Both the position numbers and the translations under genes were made by a program. From an uncultured Lachnospiraceae bacterium (GTDB taxonomy: Bacteria > Bacillota > Clostridia > Lachnospirales > Lachnospiraceae), in assembly GCA_947644545.1 (NCBI GenBank), contig CANRZW010000010.1, positions 1 through 64,000 on the forward strand: a DNA stretch of 64,000 bases, given 5' to 3'. Shown here in pieces: positions 1 through 10,182 of this stretch. The notes under the pieces were generated by a model that worked only from the letters and a program-made list of their open reading frames with translations, did no database searches and had not been told where the DNA came from. Each line of letters starts with the position of its first letter. Position 1 is the stretch's first letter.

Positions 1-127
1 TTTTTATTTCATTTAAATGCATACGAGCAGGCTGAAAAATGGGGAAACTCAAAATTCTTTCTCTTTCTTGCGGGAATCTGTATTTCATGTTACGATGGAA
101 CAAACAATTACGCGTTCAGAGAAAGGT

Positions 128-1792
128 ATGGTCAACCTTATGGAAACTCTGTTTATTGCCGATGACGAAGCCTCTATCAGAGAAGGATTAAAATATATTG
201 CCGACTGGGAAGCCCTCGGTTTCAGCCTGTGCGGAGAAGCCTCCAACGGCGCGGATGCTCTGGCACAGATCCTCGCCCTGCAGCCCAGCCTTGCCATGCT
301 GGACGTGCGGATGCCGAAAATGCACGGCACCGAAGTGATCCGCCGGGCCAGGGAAGCCGGTTATCAGGGGAAATGCATTATCCTGAGCGGCTATTCCGAT
401 TTCAAGTATGCCCAGGAAGCGATCCGCGGCGGCGTCAGTTACTATCTGACCAAGCCCCTGGATGAAGACGAGCTGTATGCGGTGGTGGATGAAGTCAAGG
501 CGGCTCTGTCCGCTGAGAGGCAGCGCTCCAGTCATGTAACCGCTATGAAAAATAAGGCCAAAAGCGTTATCCTTCACGAACTCGTCACCGATACGCTCGA
601 TACGCCGCTTACTCCGGAAGATATTGAACACTTCCGCCTGCAGGCTGAATCCTATCAGGTAGTAATCTGCGAAGATTTCCATACCCATTCTGCCGCAGCG
701 CCCTATACTTTCGCCGAGCTTTTGAAAGTGATCAACCGGGAGAATACTATTTTTGAGCACCTGTGTGCCGACGGCAGGGATATCGTTCTGTTGAAAGGCG
801 CCCACGGCCTTTCCAAACTGTCCGATTTCCTGGAACACTATGAGGATCAGCCGCCGCAGGAAGGCAGCCCCATGGAATCCATGTTCCTGACTTACGGAAG
901 GCCTGTCTACACCCTCGGCGATGTCCACCTGTCTTATGAAGATGCCGCCAGACTCCTGCGCAGACGCTTTTTCTGTGCCCAGGAGCAGCATGCCATCGGA
1001 TATGAAATGCTGCCGGCATGGTCCGATCTGGACAATACCGATGCCGATTTACCCATGTCGCTCTCGGAGGATACCCTTACAGACTTCGCGGAACGCTTTG
1101 TCGGATACATACAGTCTTATAACCGCAGAATGACCGTTGAGGCTCTGTCCGAACTGGAATATGGACTTTCCCGTATTTGCGGCGAAATTGCCGACATTAA
1201 GCTTTTTCTGACGGATCTGTACCTGCGGATCAAGGAAAGCATGAATCGGAATTATGCTTCTGCTGAGATACCTTTCCTGAGCAATTCCACGGTGATCGCC
1301 TACATAGACAGGCGCAATTACCTTTACGAGATCATCAAGTTTCTCTCGGAACAGTTCGAGATGATCATGAATGCCATCGGAAGCCCCTCCCGGGATACGA
1401 TCCTGGACGATGTCCTCTTCTATATTGATCATAACTTCCAGAATCCTATCAAGCTGGAAACGATCGCGCCTCTATTCGGGTACAACAGCGCCTACCTGGG
1501 CAAGATCTTCAGCAAGACCGTAGGGGAGAACTTCAATTCTTATATTGATCATAAGAGGATCGATCTGTCAAAGCAGCTGCTGTCGGAGAATAAAATGAAG
1601 GTATACGAGATCGCAGAACAGATCGGTTACAAGAACGTAGACTATTTCCATAAGAAATTCAGGAAATACGTAGGGATCAGTCCGGCGGAATTCCGCAAAG
1701 GATACGGTCCGGACACGGAGTCCGGAAAATACCCCCCCCCACAAAAAATTACGCCTGAAACAGCTCAGGCATCCTCAAACAGCTTCCATTAG
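128..1792 (+). CDS. Response regulator, YesN-like, REC plus AraC-type HTH
   Basis: ORF 17..1792; N-terminal LFIADDEASIREGL receiver motif, C-terminal AraC HTH (IGYKNVDYFHKKFRKYVGISPAEFRKGY). Start probably 128 or 140. Confidence 0.9.
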   Translation: MVNLMETLFIADDEASIREGLKYIADWEALGFSLCGEASNGADALAQILALQPSLAMLDVRMPKMHGTEVIRRAREAGYQGKCIILSGYSDFKYAQEAIRGGVSYYLTKPLDEDELYAVVDEVKAALSAERQRSSHVTAMKNKAKSVILHELVTDTLDTPLTPEDIEHFRLQAESYQVVICEDFHTHSAAAPYTFAELLKVINRENTIFEHLCADGRDIVLLKGAHGLSKLSDFLEHYEDQPPQEGSPMESMFLTYGRPVYTLGDVHLSYEDAARLLRRRFFCAQEQHAIGYEMLPAWSDLDNTDADLPMSLSEDTLTDFAERFVGYIQSYNRRMTVEALSELEYGLSRICGEIADIKLFLTDLYLRIKESMNRNYASAEIPFLSNSTVIAYIDRRNYLYEIIKFLSEQFEMIMNAIGSPSRDTILDDVLFYIDHNFQNPIKLETIAPLFGYNSAYLGKIFSKTVGENFNSYIDHKRIDLSKQLLSENKMKVYEIAEQIGYKNVDYFHKKFRKYVGISPAEFRKGYGPDTESGKYPPPQKITPETAQASSNSFH

Positions 1793-1798
1793 ACACAA

Positions 1799-1830
1799 AA
1801 CTGCCGCACGGATCTCTCCATGCGGCAGTT
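1799..1830. terminator. Bidirectional intrinsic terminator between convergent genes
   Basis: AACTGCCGCA...TGCGGCAGTT perfect stem between convergent CDS. Confidence 0.75.
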
Positions 1831-1858
1831 TCCTGATAACCCACCATGTCAAAAATTT

Positions 1859-3568
1859 TTACTGTACAACTGCAACCTTCTCGGCAATAACCTCTGTCAT
1901 CATCTGTTCTGCTTCGTTCAAACCTGTTGCTTCCAGCTCTGCGATCATCTCATCATAATTAGCGTCAAAGTCTGCCTCTGTTCCGGTGATACATTTGATC
2001 AGCGCGGACCAGGAGATCTCATCCAGCTTATCAACGATCTCCGTGAACTCGATCGGCATAGCATATGCCCAGAGCGGAGAATAATCCGGTGTCTCAAACT
2101 CGTCAGCCTGCGGGAACATATCTACCAGAAGCTCCACACCCCATGCTTCCACTGCTGCCTTTTCTTCTTCATTATACTCATCGATCACGGCCTGCTTACT
2201 GGTTGTCGTGTAGGTGCTGCCTGTAGGATCCAGGATGCCGTCGCCATAGGTCGGGAACGGATAGTTATGGAAACCAACGCCTGTATTCTTCGCGTAATCC
2301 TGGTTCTCCTGTGACTCTTTGATCTCCTCCTCTGTCCTGTAACGGTGTCCGTCATCATCCAGGAAGTAGTTCACGCCTTCGATTCCCCATTTGTTCAATA
2401 CCTGACCCTCATCGGAGCAGAGGAAATCAAGGAACTTGATCGCTGCCACAGGATCTTTACAGGATGTGGTGATACCCACGCCTGTTCCGGTGGTCAGACC
2501 CTGGTACATAAGGGATGCGCACTTGGTATCTGCGTCCATGGTGAGCGGAATACCTGCATAAGTAGCTCCCAGCTTACCGTCAGCCTTAAGCACTTTCTCG
2601 GCATCCAGATAATCCCAGTCTGAATCGAAGATCGCTACCACACGGCCGGATGCCAGCTTCGCGATATAGTCTTCATGTGTCTGTGTCGCAAATTCAGGAT
2701 CCAGAATCCCCTCGTTATACATGCGGCACATCCATCTGAAATATTCTCTCTCTTTATCGGAACGGAACTTATAGATACCCTCATTGTTCTCGTTAACGAT
2801 CCACTGTCCGTTATCCGGTGCACCGTCTGCGATAAAGCCGGCCGGGTTACCTACCGTAATCAACCAGTGCCAGTCGGAAGCGGATAAGGTGATGCCGATC
2901 CTGTCAAGGCCGTCTTCTGTGGTCGGGTTCGCTGCCAGATAATCCTTGATCATTTTCTCGAACTCTTCCAGCGTATCAGGAAGCTTATAATCATTTGCTT
3001 TCAACGCATCCCACTGCATCTGCGCCGTTCCGCAATGCTTGAACTTCTCGCCGCCTACCGCATACGCGGACAGCTGATAGATCGCCGGATCATCTGCGGA
3101 CTGTTTCAATTTCTCAAACTCATCGCCGTACAGTTTCTTAATATTAGGGCCGTACTCTTCGATCAGGTCTGTCATATCCATCATAACACCTGCATCGATC
3201 AGGCTTCCTGCAGAACCCTTGGCAAAAATGATATCCGGATACTTCTCCTCCGCGATCATCAGCGCCACCGCTTCACTCTCATCATTGCCGCCTACCGGAC
3301 GGTCTGTCTTCAGCTTAACGCCTGTTGCTTCCGTGATCGCCAGCGCCACAGGATCTGTCCAGGGATCGTCCTGGTTTGCATCCGCACTGAAAAAGGTCAA
3401 CTCGATCACCTCTCCGGACTCTGCGCTGCCACCCTCACTGCTGCCGCCTTCGCTGCCGGATGCTGCACCGTCCGTACTGGCAGTGGAGTCACCACCGCCG
3501 CATCCTGCAAGCGCTCCTGCTGCCATTGTCACTGCCAGCAGCAATGCAAAAACTCTTCTTTTTTTCAT
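1859..3568 (-). CDS. Extracellular solute-binding lipoprotein of a sugar ABC transporter (LplA-like)
   Basis: Lipobox AGALAGCGGG; solute-binding fold; adjacent to two permeases. Confidence 0.9.
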   Translation of the reverse strand: MKKRRVFALLLAVTMAAGALAGCGGGDSTASTDGAASGSEGGSSEGGSAESGEVIELTFFSADANQDDPWTDPVALAITEATGVKLKTDRPVGGNDESEAVALMIAEEKYPDIIFAKGSAGSLIDAGVMMDMTDLIEEYGPNIKKLYGDEFEKLKQSADDPAIYQLSAYAVGGEKFKHCGTAQMQWDALKANDYKLPDTLEEFEKMIKDYLAANPTTEDGLDRIGITLSASDWHWLITVGNPAGFIADGAPDNGQWIVNENNEGIYKFRSDKEREYFRWMCRMYNEGILDPEFATQTHEDYIAKLASGRVVAIFDSDWDYLDAEKVLKADGKLGATYAGIPLTMDADTKCASLMYQGLTTGTGVGITTSCKDPVAAIKFLDFLCSDEGQVLNKWGIEGVNYFLDDDGHRYRTEEEIKESQENQDYAKNTGVGFHNYPFPTYGDGILDPTGSTYTTTSKQAVIDEYNEEEKAAVEAWGVELLVDMFPQADEFETPDYSPLWAYAMPIEFTEIVDKLDEISWSALIKCITGTEADFDANYDEMIAELEATGLNEAEQMMTEVIAEKVAVVQ

Positions 3569-3664
3569 ACTTCTTCTCCCTTCTTAGATAATAGAACTTA
3601 ACTGTAAAACCTTTATATTTTTACGACGATACTGTTGTATTCTGCCGTATCCATATCTATTTGA

Positions 3665-4552
3665 TCAATCCTTCACCGCACCGACCGTCATACCGCCCAC
3701 GAAATACTTCTGCAGGAACGGATATACGATAATGATCGGAACCGTCGCCACCACCGTTACCGCCATGCGGACGGACATCGGAGATACCGCTGTCTTCAAC
3801 TGTTCCGCCGCGTGTGGATCGATCTTCACCGTCGCCTTCTCCATGATCTCGTACAATACGTACTGCAGGGTAGGCAGATCCTTCGCATAAAGATAGGTAT
3901 CCATGAAGGAGTTCCACTGTCCTACTGCCTGGAACAATGCCACCGTAGCCATAACCGGCGTACACAGCGGCAGAACGATCCTCAGCCAGATCGTAAAGTC
4001 ATTGGCGCCGTCCACCTTGGCCGCCTCCTGCAGTGCAATCGGCAGTCCCTCGATAAAGGAGCGGACAAGGATTACATTGTAAACCCAGATCAGGCCCGGA
4101 ATAATGTAAACCAGGAAGTTGTTGCCCATCTTCAGATCCCGCATAAGCAGCAGATACTCCGGAATCAGACCTCCGCTGACATACATGGTGATCACAAACA
4201 ACGTAGTGAACAACTTGTTAAAGTAGAAATCCTTCCGGCTCAGCACATAAGCCAGCATCGCCGTACAGATTACGCCTGCTCCTGCGCCGATCACGGTTCT
4301 TGTCACCGACAGGAAGATCGGCTTCATCAGATCGTTCTCCTTGAACACATAGATATAATTGCTTAAGGTAAAAGATCTGGGAATGACAAAGTTAATGTTA
4401 CGCATTGTGTCGATCGGGTCGTTGAAGGAGATCGCCAGCACGTTCAGGAACGGATAGAGCGTGACGATCATAATAAACAGACATACGACCAACAATATGT
4501 AATCCAGGATATTATCATTGCTTTTGATTCTGTGACTCTTCACTTTTGCCAT
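3665..4552 (-). CDS. Carbohydrate ABC transporter permease (YtcP/MalG-like)
   Basis: EAAKVDGANDFTIWLRIVLPL permease signature. Confidence 0.92.
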   Translation of the reverse strand: MAKVKSHRIKSNDNILDYILLVVCLFIMIVTLYPFLNVLAISFNDPIDTMRNINFVIPRSFTLSNYIYVFKENDLMKPIFLSVTRTVIGAGAGVICTAMLAYVLSRKDFYFNKLFTTLFVITMYVSGGLIPEYLLLMRDLKMGNNFLVYIIPGLIWVYNVILVRSFIEGLPIALQEAAKVDGANDFTIWLRIVLPLCTPVMATVALFQAVGQWNSFMDTYLYAKDLPTLQYVLYEIMEKATVKIDPHAAEQLKTAVSPMSVRMAVTVVATVPIIIVYPFLQKYFVGGMTVGAVKD

Positions 4553-4566
4553 GGTCGTTTCCTCCT

Positions 4567-5508
4567 TTAAATCAATCTGCTCTCGCCGAGCCAGCCTGCG
4601 ACCTTATTCGCGATAAGGAGGAGGGTAATGCCGACTAACGACTGGAACATACCGATCGCAGTACCCAAACCGTAGTTACTGTTACCAATACCTCTCAGAT
4701 ATGCGAACCAGGAAAGCACCATCGCATGATCCTGTACGATACCGTTGCTCAGAAGCATCTGACGCTCCATTCCGACATTCAGCGCACCACCCACACCCAT
4801 GATCAGAAGCACGACGATCTGCGGCTTAATGCCCGGAAGCGTGATATGCCAGATCCTCTGCAGACGGTTCGCGCCGTCCACCTTGGCCGCCTCATACAGT
4901 CCGGTGTCGATTCCTGCCATAGCGGAGAGATATACGATGGCATCCCAGCCGACTTCTTTCCAGATATTGATGATACATACCGTCAGCCAGAACAGCGGTG
5001 AGTTCGTACTCATCAGACCCAGCTTCGTGTGAAAAAGCGTATCCAGCATACCGCCGTCATTGAGCACCATCTTCGCGATACTGGCGATAACCACCCACGA
5101 TACAAAGTGAGGCAGGTAGGAGATCGTCTGCGTAATCTTCTTAAATTTAACGAAGCAGATCTCATTCAGCACCAGTGCAAACAGAATCGCCATAACCGTT
5201 CCGAGCGCGATGCCCAGAACACTGAGGCCGATCGTATTAATCAATGTCTGCCCAAAGATACGATCCTGAAAGGCCTTCATGAAATTGTCGAATCCTACGA
5301 AAGGACGCTCCCAGATCGGCAGGGGGAAGGTCTTAGGCTTCACCTCCTGAAACGCCATCGTCCATCCCCACAGGGGAATGTACTTGAAAACAATCAGCCA
5401 TACGACGAACGGAACCGACATCAATAACAGATACCGCTGCTTCCACATAAGCTGCGCGCTGAACTTTTGTTTGACTACCGTCTCTTTTTGAGATTTTCTT
5501 ACACTCAT
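4567..5508 (-). CDS. ABC transporter permease (LplB/YteP-like)
   Basis: YEAAKVDGANRLQRIWHITLPGI signature, multiple TM segments. Confidence 0.92.
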   Translation of the reverse strand: MSVRKSQKETVVKQKFSAQLMWKQRYLLLMSVPFVVWLIVFKYIPLWGWTMAFQEVKPKTFPLPIWERPFVGFDNFMKAFQDRIFGQTLINTIGLSVLGIALGTVMAILFALVLNEICFVKFKKITQTISYLPHFVSWVVIASIAKMVLNDGGMLDTLFHTKLGLMSTNSPLFWLTVCIINIWKEVGWDAIVYLSAMAGIDTGLYEAAKVDGANRLQRIWHITLPGIKPQIVVLLIMGVGGALNVGMERQMLLSNGIVQDHAMVLSWFAYLRGIGNSNYGLGTAIGMFQSLVGITLLLIANKVAGWLGESRLI

Positions 5509-5743
5509 GTCTGCTCATCCTTTCTCTCACATAATAGAATAAATGCACCGCCGGAACCTTGCTTCCCAAGCGATGCATTTATTATAAAAAATTTATAAAA
5601 TTAAAAATACCGAACAAAATAGACGAAAAATACAGTCTTAATTTTACCCTCACTTTCAGACACTGCCGCCGGCGAACCAGCCCCTTCCTGTTTCACCAAA
5701 TGGCTTGTCCACATCCTTAATCTGTCATAAAATGACAATGCTG

Positions 5744-7597
5744 TCACAAAGAACGATTCATCCGGTCGATTGGAATCATCAATCTGACCGTCGTACCCTC
5801 CTGCGGCTCTGCGTTAATGTGGATCCGATACCCATTTCCATAGTGCAGCTTCATGCGTTGGTTGATATTATAAAGCCCGATACTTTTGCTCCTGCTCATG
5901 TCCCGGTCCTCAATATCCCGGCGCAGCTTCCCCAAAATTTCCTCCGACATGCCGCACCCGTTATCCTCCACGTCGATATAGAGCAGTTTCGTCCGGTCAG
6001 ATGTCCTGGTATACACGGAAAGCGTGATCAGACCGTCCTCCTCCTTCTCCTCCATACCATGTACGATCGCATTCTCCACCACCGGCTGCAGCAGCAGCGG
6101 CAGAATCCGGTACGCCGACAGGATAAGCCCCTCTTCCACCTTCCGCTCGTAGCGGATCCTGTCGCCAAAGCGAAGATGCTGTATCATCATATAGACATCC
6201 ACATGATCGAGTTCCTTCTCCAGTGTCGTTTCGGCGGTTCCCACATTCTCCAGCACATAACGCATGGATTTACCCAGCAGCTTGACTGCCGTCGCCACCT
6301 CCCTGTCTCCCGCAGTAAATGCTTTCATGCGGATCGTCTCTAACGTATTATAGAGAAAATGCGGGTTGATCTGACTGGCTAACATCTTAAACTCCATCTC
6401 CTGCTGATTAATCAAAAGCGCCTGTTCCTTGATCTGTGCCTGATAGACTTTCGCTTCCTGTTCCTTGATATTCTTCACCATGATCTGCAGATCGGCAAAG
6501 GCTTCCGACAGCTCGTCATTCCCCTGGAAGATCGGAATCAGCTCATAATCCTGTCTGCTGGCCTTATGCATCTCCTGTCTCAACACCCCTACCCGCTCCA
6601 CAAAATAAGCGGTGAAGAAATGAATCATGATCAGCGGAATCGCAAGCGCCAGCAGCAAAACAGCGCCGCACAGATAGAGAATATTCCTTATGTTTTGATA
6701 CCCGTCAAAATCCAGCGTGCAGATATACAGCCTGGAATCCGACTGGTATGTGTGCAGTGCGGATATATTGACAAAGCACTCTACGCCCTCCTGCCGGATA
6801 CGGCCCTTTCGTTGAAAATAGGGCTGTTCATAATCAATCACGTCCGGCTGCCGCATTCCGTACTTCATTCTGTCCGAGCTGTAACAGACCGGCCCCTGGT
6901 CCACGGATATCTCGCTGAGGTAATCGCCGCTGTCCAGCCGCATCCGCAGATAATCGTCACTGACATGGATCACCAGCACCGCATGACAGGGCGAATTGAT
7001 AAGCGGAATCTTCCGCACCAGACAAAGCTCCCAATATTCGTTGCCGTATTCATCATACCATGACATTCCTTCCCAGAAGATGCCCGACTGCGATACCGCC
7101 TTCTGATACCATGCCTTCTTCTCAATCTCCTCATTGACAGGATGAAACTGCTTGGCGCCCACGAAGGTAGGATTATCCGTATACACATCGATCTTCCGGA
7201 TTTCCGTATAAGCGCTCAGATAATTATCCAACAGCACATTCTGCGAAATCGCCAGCGTGCAGGTGGAAGGCGCAGTGAACTGTGTCGTCAGAAGACTCTG
7301 TATATTGGAGTTAAAGGAAATGCTCTCCGATAGATTGTAGATCTGCGTCGTGATCTCAAACAGTATATTCTTCACCCGGCGGTTGTCGGCTTCCAGCAGA
7401 TCCTCGTGATAATTAAGCATCATCCGGTAATTATTAAGCAGCAAAAACGCGCCGATTAGAACCACCGGCAATACTACCACCGCCGCATAGACCAGATACA
7501 GCTGCTGCCTGATCTTTGCCTTACTGAAAATCCTTGTAAAACGTAATCTCTTAACCATATGAATCGTACTGCTTTCCTGTCTGTATTTCCCGCTCAT
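5744..7597 (-). CDS. Sensor histidine kinase, YesM-like
   Basis: QINPHFLYNTLETIR His_kinase motif, C-terminal HATPase (DNGCGM). Confidence 0.92.
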   Translation of the reverse strand: MSGKYRQESSTIHMVKRLRFTRIFSKAKIRQQLYLVYAAVVVLPVVLIGAFLLLNNYRMMLNYHEDLLEADNRRVKNILFEITTQIYNLSESISFNSNIQSLLTTQFTAPSTCTLAISQNVLLDNYLSAYTEIRKIDVYTDNPTFVGAKQFHPVNEEIEKKAWYQKAVSQSGIFWEGMSWYDEYGNEYWELCLVRKIPLINSPCHAVLVIHVSDDYLRMRLDSGDYLSEISVDQGPVCYSSDRMKYGMRQPDVIDYEQPYFQRKGRIRQEGVECFVNISALHTYQSDSRLYICTLDFDGYQNIRNILYLCGAVLLLALAIPLIMIHFFTAYFVERVGVLRQEMHKASRQDYELIPIFQGNDELSEAFADLQIMVKNIKEQEAKVYQAQIKEQALLINQQEMEFKMLASQINPHFLYNTLETIRMKAFTAGDREVATAVKLLGKSMRYVLENVGTAETTLEKELDHVDVYMMIQHLRFGDRIRYERKVEEGLILSAYRILPLLLQPVVENAIVHGMEEKEEDGLITLSVYTRTSDRTKLLYIDVEDNGCGMSEEILGKLRRDIEDRDMSRSKSIGLYNINQRMKLHYGNGYRIHINAEPQEGTTVRLMIPIDRMNRSL

Positions 7598-7771
7598 CCG
7601 GTCCCGATAAGATCCCGATCCGCTTTATCTTTTCTTATCTTAACATTCTTCTGCCATCTTAGCCACAGCAAAAATTTCATGTAATTTACATCAAAAAATG
7701 GGGATACTATTGCGCGGCAATAACTGCTATAATACAAATAACACCATAACATGGAAAGAGAGGATATTCGT

Positions 7772-10117
7772 ATGAAATTTAACAATGGCTGCTGGCTGTT
7801 CAAGGAAGGAACGGTCTGCTTTTCACCGCATGAGGTCTACTATACGAAAGTGACGGACACGGAAGTGACCTTATGCGCACCCACCCATCCGATCACCCAT
7901 CGCGGCGATACGCTTGGCTTTATCAATCTCAATGTCCGCATCTCCTCCCCCATGCCGGATGTTCTGCGCGTGCAGACTGACCATCACATGGGCCGGCTTC
8001 TGCGCACACCTTCTTTCGACCTGAAACTGGATGATCCGCAGAAGCTGCAGGTGGAGGACACGGAGGAATCTATCACGATCACCAGCGGCAGTTTATCGCT
8101 TGTGATCACGAAGAATCCCTGGTCCATGACCTATAAGAGCGGCGGCAAAGTGCTGACCGAGAGCGGCAGGAGAGACCTTGCCCTGATGAAGACCGCCTAC
8201 AAGGGCGATTTCTATGAGGTAAACGGTGATCTGGAAGACACTTATATGCGGGAACAGCTCGGTATCGGCGTGGGCGAACTGTTATACGGCACCGGCGAAC
8301 GCTTCACCCCTTTTGTGAAGAACGGACAGAGCGTGGAAATCTACAATGAAGACGGCGGAACCAGTACGGAACAGGCCTACAAAAACATTCCCTTCTTCCT
8401 TTCCAATAAGGGATACGGCGTTCTGGTCAACCATCCTGAGCGCGTCTCTCTGGAGTTCGGTACGGAGAATGTAACCAAGACTTCCTTCTGCGTGAAGGGC
8501 GGCAGTCTGGATTATTTCTTCTTCAACGGCCCCACCATGAAGGACGTGCTCACAAGATACACGGACCTCTCAGGCAAACCTGCTCTGCCGGCGCCCTGGA
8601 CCTTCGGCCTGTGGCTCTCCACCTCCTTCACGACCAATTATGATGAAGAGACGGTGATGAGCTTTATCGACGGTATGCTGGACCGCGGCATTCCGCTGCG
8701 TACCTTCCACTTTGACTGCTTCTGGATGAAGGCCTTCCACTGGTCCGATTTCGTCTGGGATGAGAAGGTATTTCCCGATCCTGCAGGCATGTTGTCGAGG
8801 ATCAAAGCCAAGGGCCTGAACATCTGTGTGTGGATCAATCCCTACATTGGCCAGGAATCTGTTCTGTTTGCAGAAGGAAAAGAAAACGGCTATTTCGTGA
8901 AACGGCCAAACGGCGACGTATGGCAGTGGGATATGTGGCAGCCGGGCATGGCGCTGGTGGATTTCACCAACCCGGAGGCATGTAAATGGTATCAGGACAA
9001 GCTGGAAGCGCTGCTTGACATGGGCGTGGACTGCTTTAAGACGGACTTCGGCGAGCGGATCCCGGTCAACTGTGTCTACCATGACGGCTCTGACCCGGAG
9101 AAGATGCACAACTTCTATACGTATCTGTATAACAAGACGGTCTTTGACCTGCTGGAGCGCAAACGCGGCAAAGGCGAAGCCGTGCTGTTCGCCCGCTCCG
9201 CCACCGTGGGCGGCCAGAAATTCCCCGTACACTGGGGTGGAGACTGCTGGTCCGACTATGTATCCATGGAGGAAAGCCTGCGCGGCGGCTTATCGCTTCT
9301 GATGTCCGGTTTCGGCTTCTGGGCGCACGATATCGGCGGTTTCGAGCAGACTTCTACGGCAGACGTGTATAAGCGCTGGGTCGCTTTCGGCCTGCTGTCT
9401 TCCCACAGCCGTCTCCACGGAAGCCAGTCTTACCGCGTGCCATGGCTGTATGATGACGAAGCAGTAGATGTGGTGAGAGCCTTTACCAGACTGAAAGCCT
9501 CCCTGATGCCTTACCTGTACAAGACTTCTATTGACACCTCCCGTTCCGGCATACCGACCATGCGCAGTATGGTACTGGAATTCACGCAGGACCGGAACTG
9601 TCAGTATCTGGATAAGCAGTATATGCTGGGCGACAACCTGTTGGTAGCGCCGATCTTCAACGATGAGAGCCTCGGCTCCTTCTACCTGCCTGCGGGCGTT
9701 TGGACGGACTTCTTTACCGGAGAGGTGACAGGAGGCGGCGCCTGGGTCGAGAAGACTTATGATTATCTGCATCTGCCGCTGATGGTACGTGAGAATTCCA
9801 TCGTGGCCATGGGCGCCTGCGATGACAAGCCGGACTATGACTATGCCGACGGCGTAGAGTTGCGGGTCTATGCACTTACAGATGGTCAGGAGTGCTCCAC
9901 CACAGTGTATGATATGCAGCAGACTATAGATCTGCAGGTCAGCATCGTCAAGAACGGCGGCTCGATTACGATCAATGCCAAAAGAAACGGTGGCAAGCCT
10001 TATACGGTACGGCTTGTCAATGTGAAGGCGGCAGACGCTTCCGGCGCATCGATTGTGATTGACGGAAACGATACGGTACTGACACCGGAGAATGATACAG
10101 TCACTGTAACACTGTAG
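7772..10117 (+). CDS. yicI: GH31 alpha-xylosidase
   Basis: KTDFGERIP nucleophile region, WINPYIGQESVLFAEG, full-length YicI-like protein; start at ATG 7772 with SD agagagga. Confidence 0.9.
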   Translation: MKFNNGCWLFKEGTVCFSPHEVYYTKVTDTEVTLCAPTHPITHRGDTLGFINLNVRISSPMPDVLRVQTDHHMGRLLRTPSFDLKLDDPQKLQVEDTEESITITSGSLSLVITKNPWSMTYKSGGKVLTESGRRDLALMKTAYKGDFYEVNGDLEDTYMREQLGIGVGELLYGTGERFTPFVKNGQSVEIYNEDGGTSTEQAYKNIPFFLSNKGYGVLVNHPERVSLEFGTENVTKTSFCVKGGSLDYFFFNGPTMKDVLTRYTDLSGKPALPAPWTFGLWLSTSFTTNYDEETVMSFIDGMLDRGIPLRTFHFDCFWMKAFHWSDFVWDEKVFPDPAGMLSRIKAKGLNICVWINPYIGQESVLFAEGKENGYFVKRPNGDVWQWDMWQPGMALVDFTNPEACKWYQDKLEALLDMGVDCFKTDFGERIPVNCVYHDGSDPEKMHNFYTYLYNKTVFDLLERKRGKGEAVLFARSATVGGQKFPVHWGGDCWSDYVSMEESLRGGLSLLMSGFGFWAHDIGGFEQTSTADVYKRWVAFGLLSSHSRLHGSQSYRVPWLYDDEAVDVVRAFTRLKASLMPYLYKTSIDTSRSGIPTMRSMVLEFTQDRNCQYLDKQYMLGDNLLVAPIFNDESLGSFYLPAGVWTDFFTGEVTGGGAWVEKTYDYLHLPLMVRENSIVAMGACDDKPDYDYADGVELRVYALTDGQECSTTVYDMQQTIDLQVSIVKNGGSITINAKRNGGKPYTVRLVNVKAADASGASIVIDGNDTVLTPENDTVTVTL

Positions 10118-10130
10118 CGTACATCATAAT

Positions 10131-10170
10131 ACAGGACAGAGCCACACGAAAAGCTCTGTCCTGTCACTTT
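10131..10170 (+). terminator. Intrinsic terminator after GH31 gene
   Basis: ACAGGACAGAGC / GCTCTGTCCTGT 12-bp perfect stem followed by cacttttt. Confidence 0.8.
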
Positions 10171-10182
10171 TTCCCCGGGTCC

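Noticed and set aside
188-991. 267-aa minus-strand ORF
   Set aside because: Antisense to the AraC-type response regulator.
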